From Marinobacterium sedimentorum (lineage in GTDB: Bacteria > Pseudomonadota > Gammaproteobacteria > Pseudomonadales > Balneatricaceae): a stretch of DNA of 64,000 nt. Positions 63,020 to 64,000 of this stretch are shown piece after piece. The stretch spans positions 186,001 to 250,000 of the forward strand of contig NZ_JALDYX010000002.1 of assembly GCF_024267675.1 (NCBI RefSeq), in the 5' to 3' direction. Within the stretch, counting starts at the first letter, position 1; each line of letters opens with the position of its first letter. The notes under the pieces were generated by a model. It was not told where the DNA came from. It did no database searches and saw only the letters and a list, made by a program, of their open reading frames with translations. Position numbers and translations under genes: made by a program.

Positions 63020-63276
63020 ATATGTGTAATTGGCGCTGCCCTAGATGCGGTGGTATTTTGGTACAGCAAAGCAACAGGTTTTTATTGCACAATCGATCGT
63101 GGTGGTGGTCGAGGTAGTGAAGAGATAACAAGGCTGATGGTACATGGAAGTTGGCGATAGTATTTCATATTGGCAGATAGTGACGGGTGTAGTGAGTTCT
63201 GTAATAGCCCTCTTTGCATAGGGTACGTCTATCTGGGGAATTCTTGGGAATAGAATACCTATTCCCAAGTCGTAGA
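63020..63276. other. Region between the HEPN-like gene and the transposase
   Basis: AT-rich. A 31-codon frame at 63022 begins MCNWRCPRCGGI with a zinc-ribbon-like CxxC pair but is too short to call. A perfect inverted repeat CTTGGGAATAG / CTATTCCCAAG (63243-63269) ends just before the transposase stop and may be a terminator or IS-associated structure. Confidence 0.45.
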
Positions 63277-64000
63277 CTATGTTCGGGATAAATGTTGAAG
63301 ATGCTCGGCCATGATTAAATCTTCCATAAAATCAGACGGTTGGCTCAGTTTCGCTCGGTGCTGATCAAACCAGCGGTACCAGCCCAAATAGTGAGGTAGA
63401 TATTTGGTGGCGACACCATGGAATCGCTGGATCCAGCCTTTGAGGCGCTGGTGATAATTGTTCACGCCCTGGATATGAAAGGCGGGTGCCTTCAGGCGTT
63501 CGCCGGCGCTGGCATTGATCACCTGGTGCGCGAGGTGATGCTTGGCCGTCAGCGCCTCGAAAGTCAGGTGGCCGTCGGTACAGAGCACAATATCCGGGCT
63601 CAATCGTGGTAGCAGATGTTGCTCGACATTTTTCAGCGTGAAGTGGTCGAGCACAAAATCGGCTTCGCCGGCACTGCGGTCACGCGCCACCAGTACCGGC
63701 ACCCACTTTGCCTCTTGCTTGTTGGCATTGCCGCGTTTGCGCGCACGGCGTTGAGGGATCTGACGCTGCCCTTTGAAGGATTCGCGGAACAGTGTCTGAT
63801 CGGCTTCGACGATGCCGCTGAGGGCCCCCGCATTGAGCGTATCCGCCAGCTTGAGGAAACGATGGCGCCAGCGAAAGGACGTCGTCAGATGGATATGGCA
63901 ACGCGCGGCGGCGGTCCGCAAGACTTCGGAGTTGAGCATGGATTGCGCATAGTCCATCCACAATTCGCGCTTGCGCAGCCGCGCCAGCGGCGTGCCGGTC
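63277..64000 (-). CDS. IS1595-family transposase, 5' end beyond the window
   Basis: At least 241 residues of an ISXO2-like (IS1595) transposase. Reading from the window edge gives TGTPLARLRKRELWMDYA, then TTSFRWRHRFL, GIVEADQTLFRESFKGQR with the first catalytic Asp, LCTDGHLTF with the second, and NNYHQRLKGWIQRFHGVATK with the family-specific Asn/His motif and KYLPHYLGWYRWF. The start codon and N-terminal zinc ribbon lie beyond base 64000, so the gene is partial here. GC content returns to the chromosomal value. Terminal inverted repeats were not identified. Confidence 0.9.
   Translation of the reverse strand, partial: TGTPLARLRKRELWMDYAQSMLNSEVLRTAAARCHIHLTTSFRWRHRFLKLADTLNAGALSGIVEADQTLFRESFKGQRQIPQRRARKRGNANKQEAKWVPVLVARDRSAGEADFVLDHFTLKNVEQHLLPRLSPDIVLCTDGHLTFEALTAKHHLAHQVINASAGERLKAPAFHIQGVNNYHQRLKGWIQRFHGVATKYLPHYLGWYRWFDQHRAKLSQPSDFMEDLIMAEHLQHLSRT

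Noticed and set aside
63022..63117. A 31-codon frame with a CPRC zinc-ribbon-like motif
   Set aside because: Too short to support as a gene without conservation data, although it lies just after the HEPN-like gene.

Overview
The window reads as a chromosomal segment of a GC-rich marine-type gammaproteobacterium, possibly an Oceanospirillales relative. The lineage is inferred from gene content and dispersed-repeat style and was not tested. Most of it is ordinary metabolic DNA. There are two repeat-rich stretches (about 5.6-10.2 kb and 53-56 kb) and one AT-rich, apparently acquired block (about 59.4-63.3 kb) that runs into an IS1595 transposase. No rRNA, tRNA or CRISPR array was recognised.

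1-5.6 kb: a LysR regulator, an FAD aromatic-type monooxygenase, a DUF2783 protein and an MBL-fold protein with an incomplete metal motif, then a clear terminator and a second FAD oxidoreductase. 5.6-10.2 kb: an RluA-type pseudouridine synthase and a sulfotransferase sit among several copies of a dispersed repeat. Its hairpins are kept by compensatory base changes.

10.2-27 kb: an alcohol-oxidation island. It holds HupE/UreJ-like and VOC proteins, an AraC regulator, a cytochrome P460-like protein, a MoxJ/XoxJ-like binding protein, a small cytochrome c, a PQQ dehydrogenase with the extra aspartate associated with lanthanide use, and a GMC oxidoreductase with a Tat-exported subunit. An acetoin-dehydrogenase-like complex with a split E2 and its own lipoate ligase follows, then a LuxR regulator and an AcoR-like sigma-54 activator. 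Sigma-54-type promoters precede the VOC/HupE, dehydrogenase-complex and LuxR units, each with upstream TGTCGC-type inverted repeats. This suggests one regulon in which periplasmic oxidation feeds a cytoplasmic 2-oxoacid or acetoin cleavage complex.

27-36 kb: a lipoprotein, a phasin-like protein with a PHA depolymerase, an ABC-2 exporter, a CBS protein, small membrane proteins, a flavin monooxygenase and an acetyltransferase. A MITE-like element here matches one next to the PQQ dehydrogenase gene. 36-46.8 kb: a complete leucine/isovalerate (liu) operon with a divergent TetR regulator and an acyl-CoA synthetase/thioesterase/hydrolase operon, linked by three similar palindromic operators.

46.9-59.4 kb: a FixL/FixJ-like two-component pair, a very large cyclase-ATPase-TPR protein facing a small Fis-type protein, a PEP-CTERM protein, mobile-element debris, and a three-gene uracil catabolism (URC) cluster. 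59.4-64 kb: a KAP-family NTPase and a protein with a C-terminal HEPN-like Rx4H motif, together the best candidate for an undescribed defence module, followed by the transposase cut by the window end.
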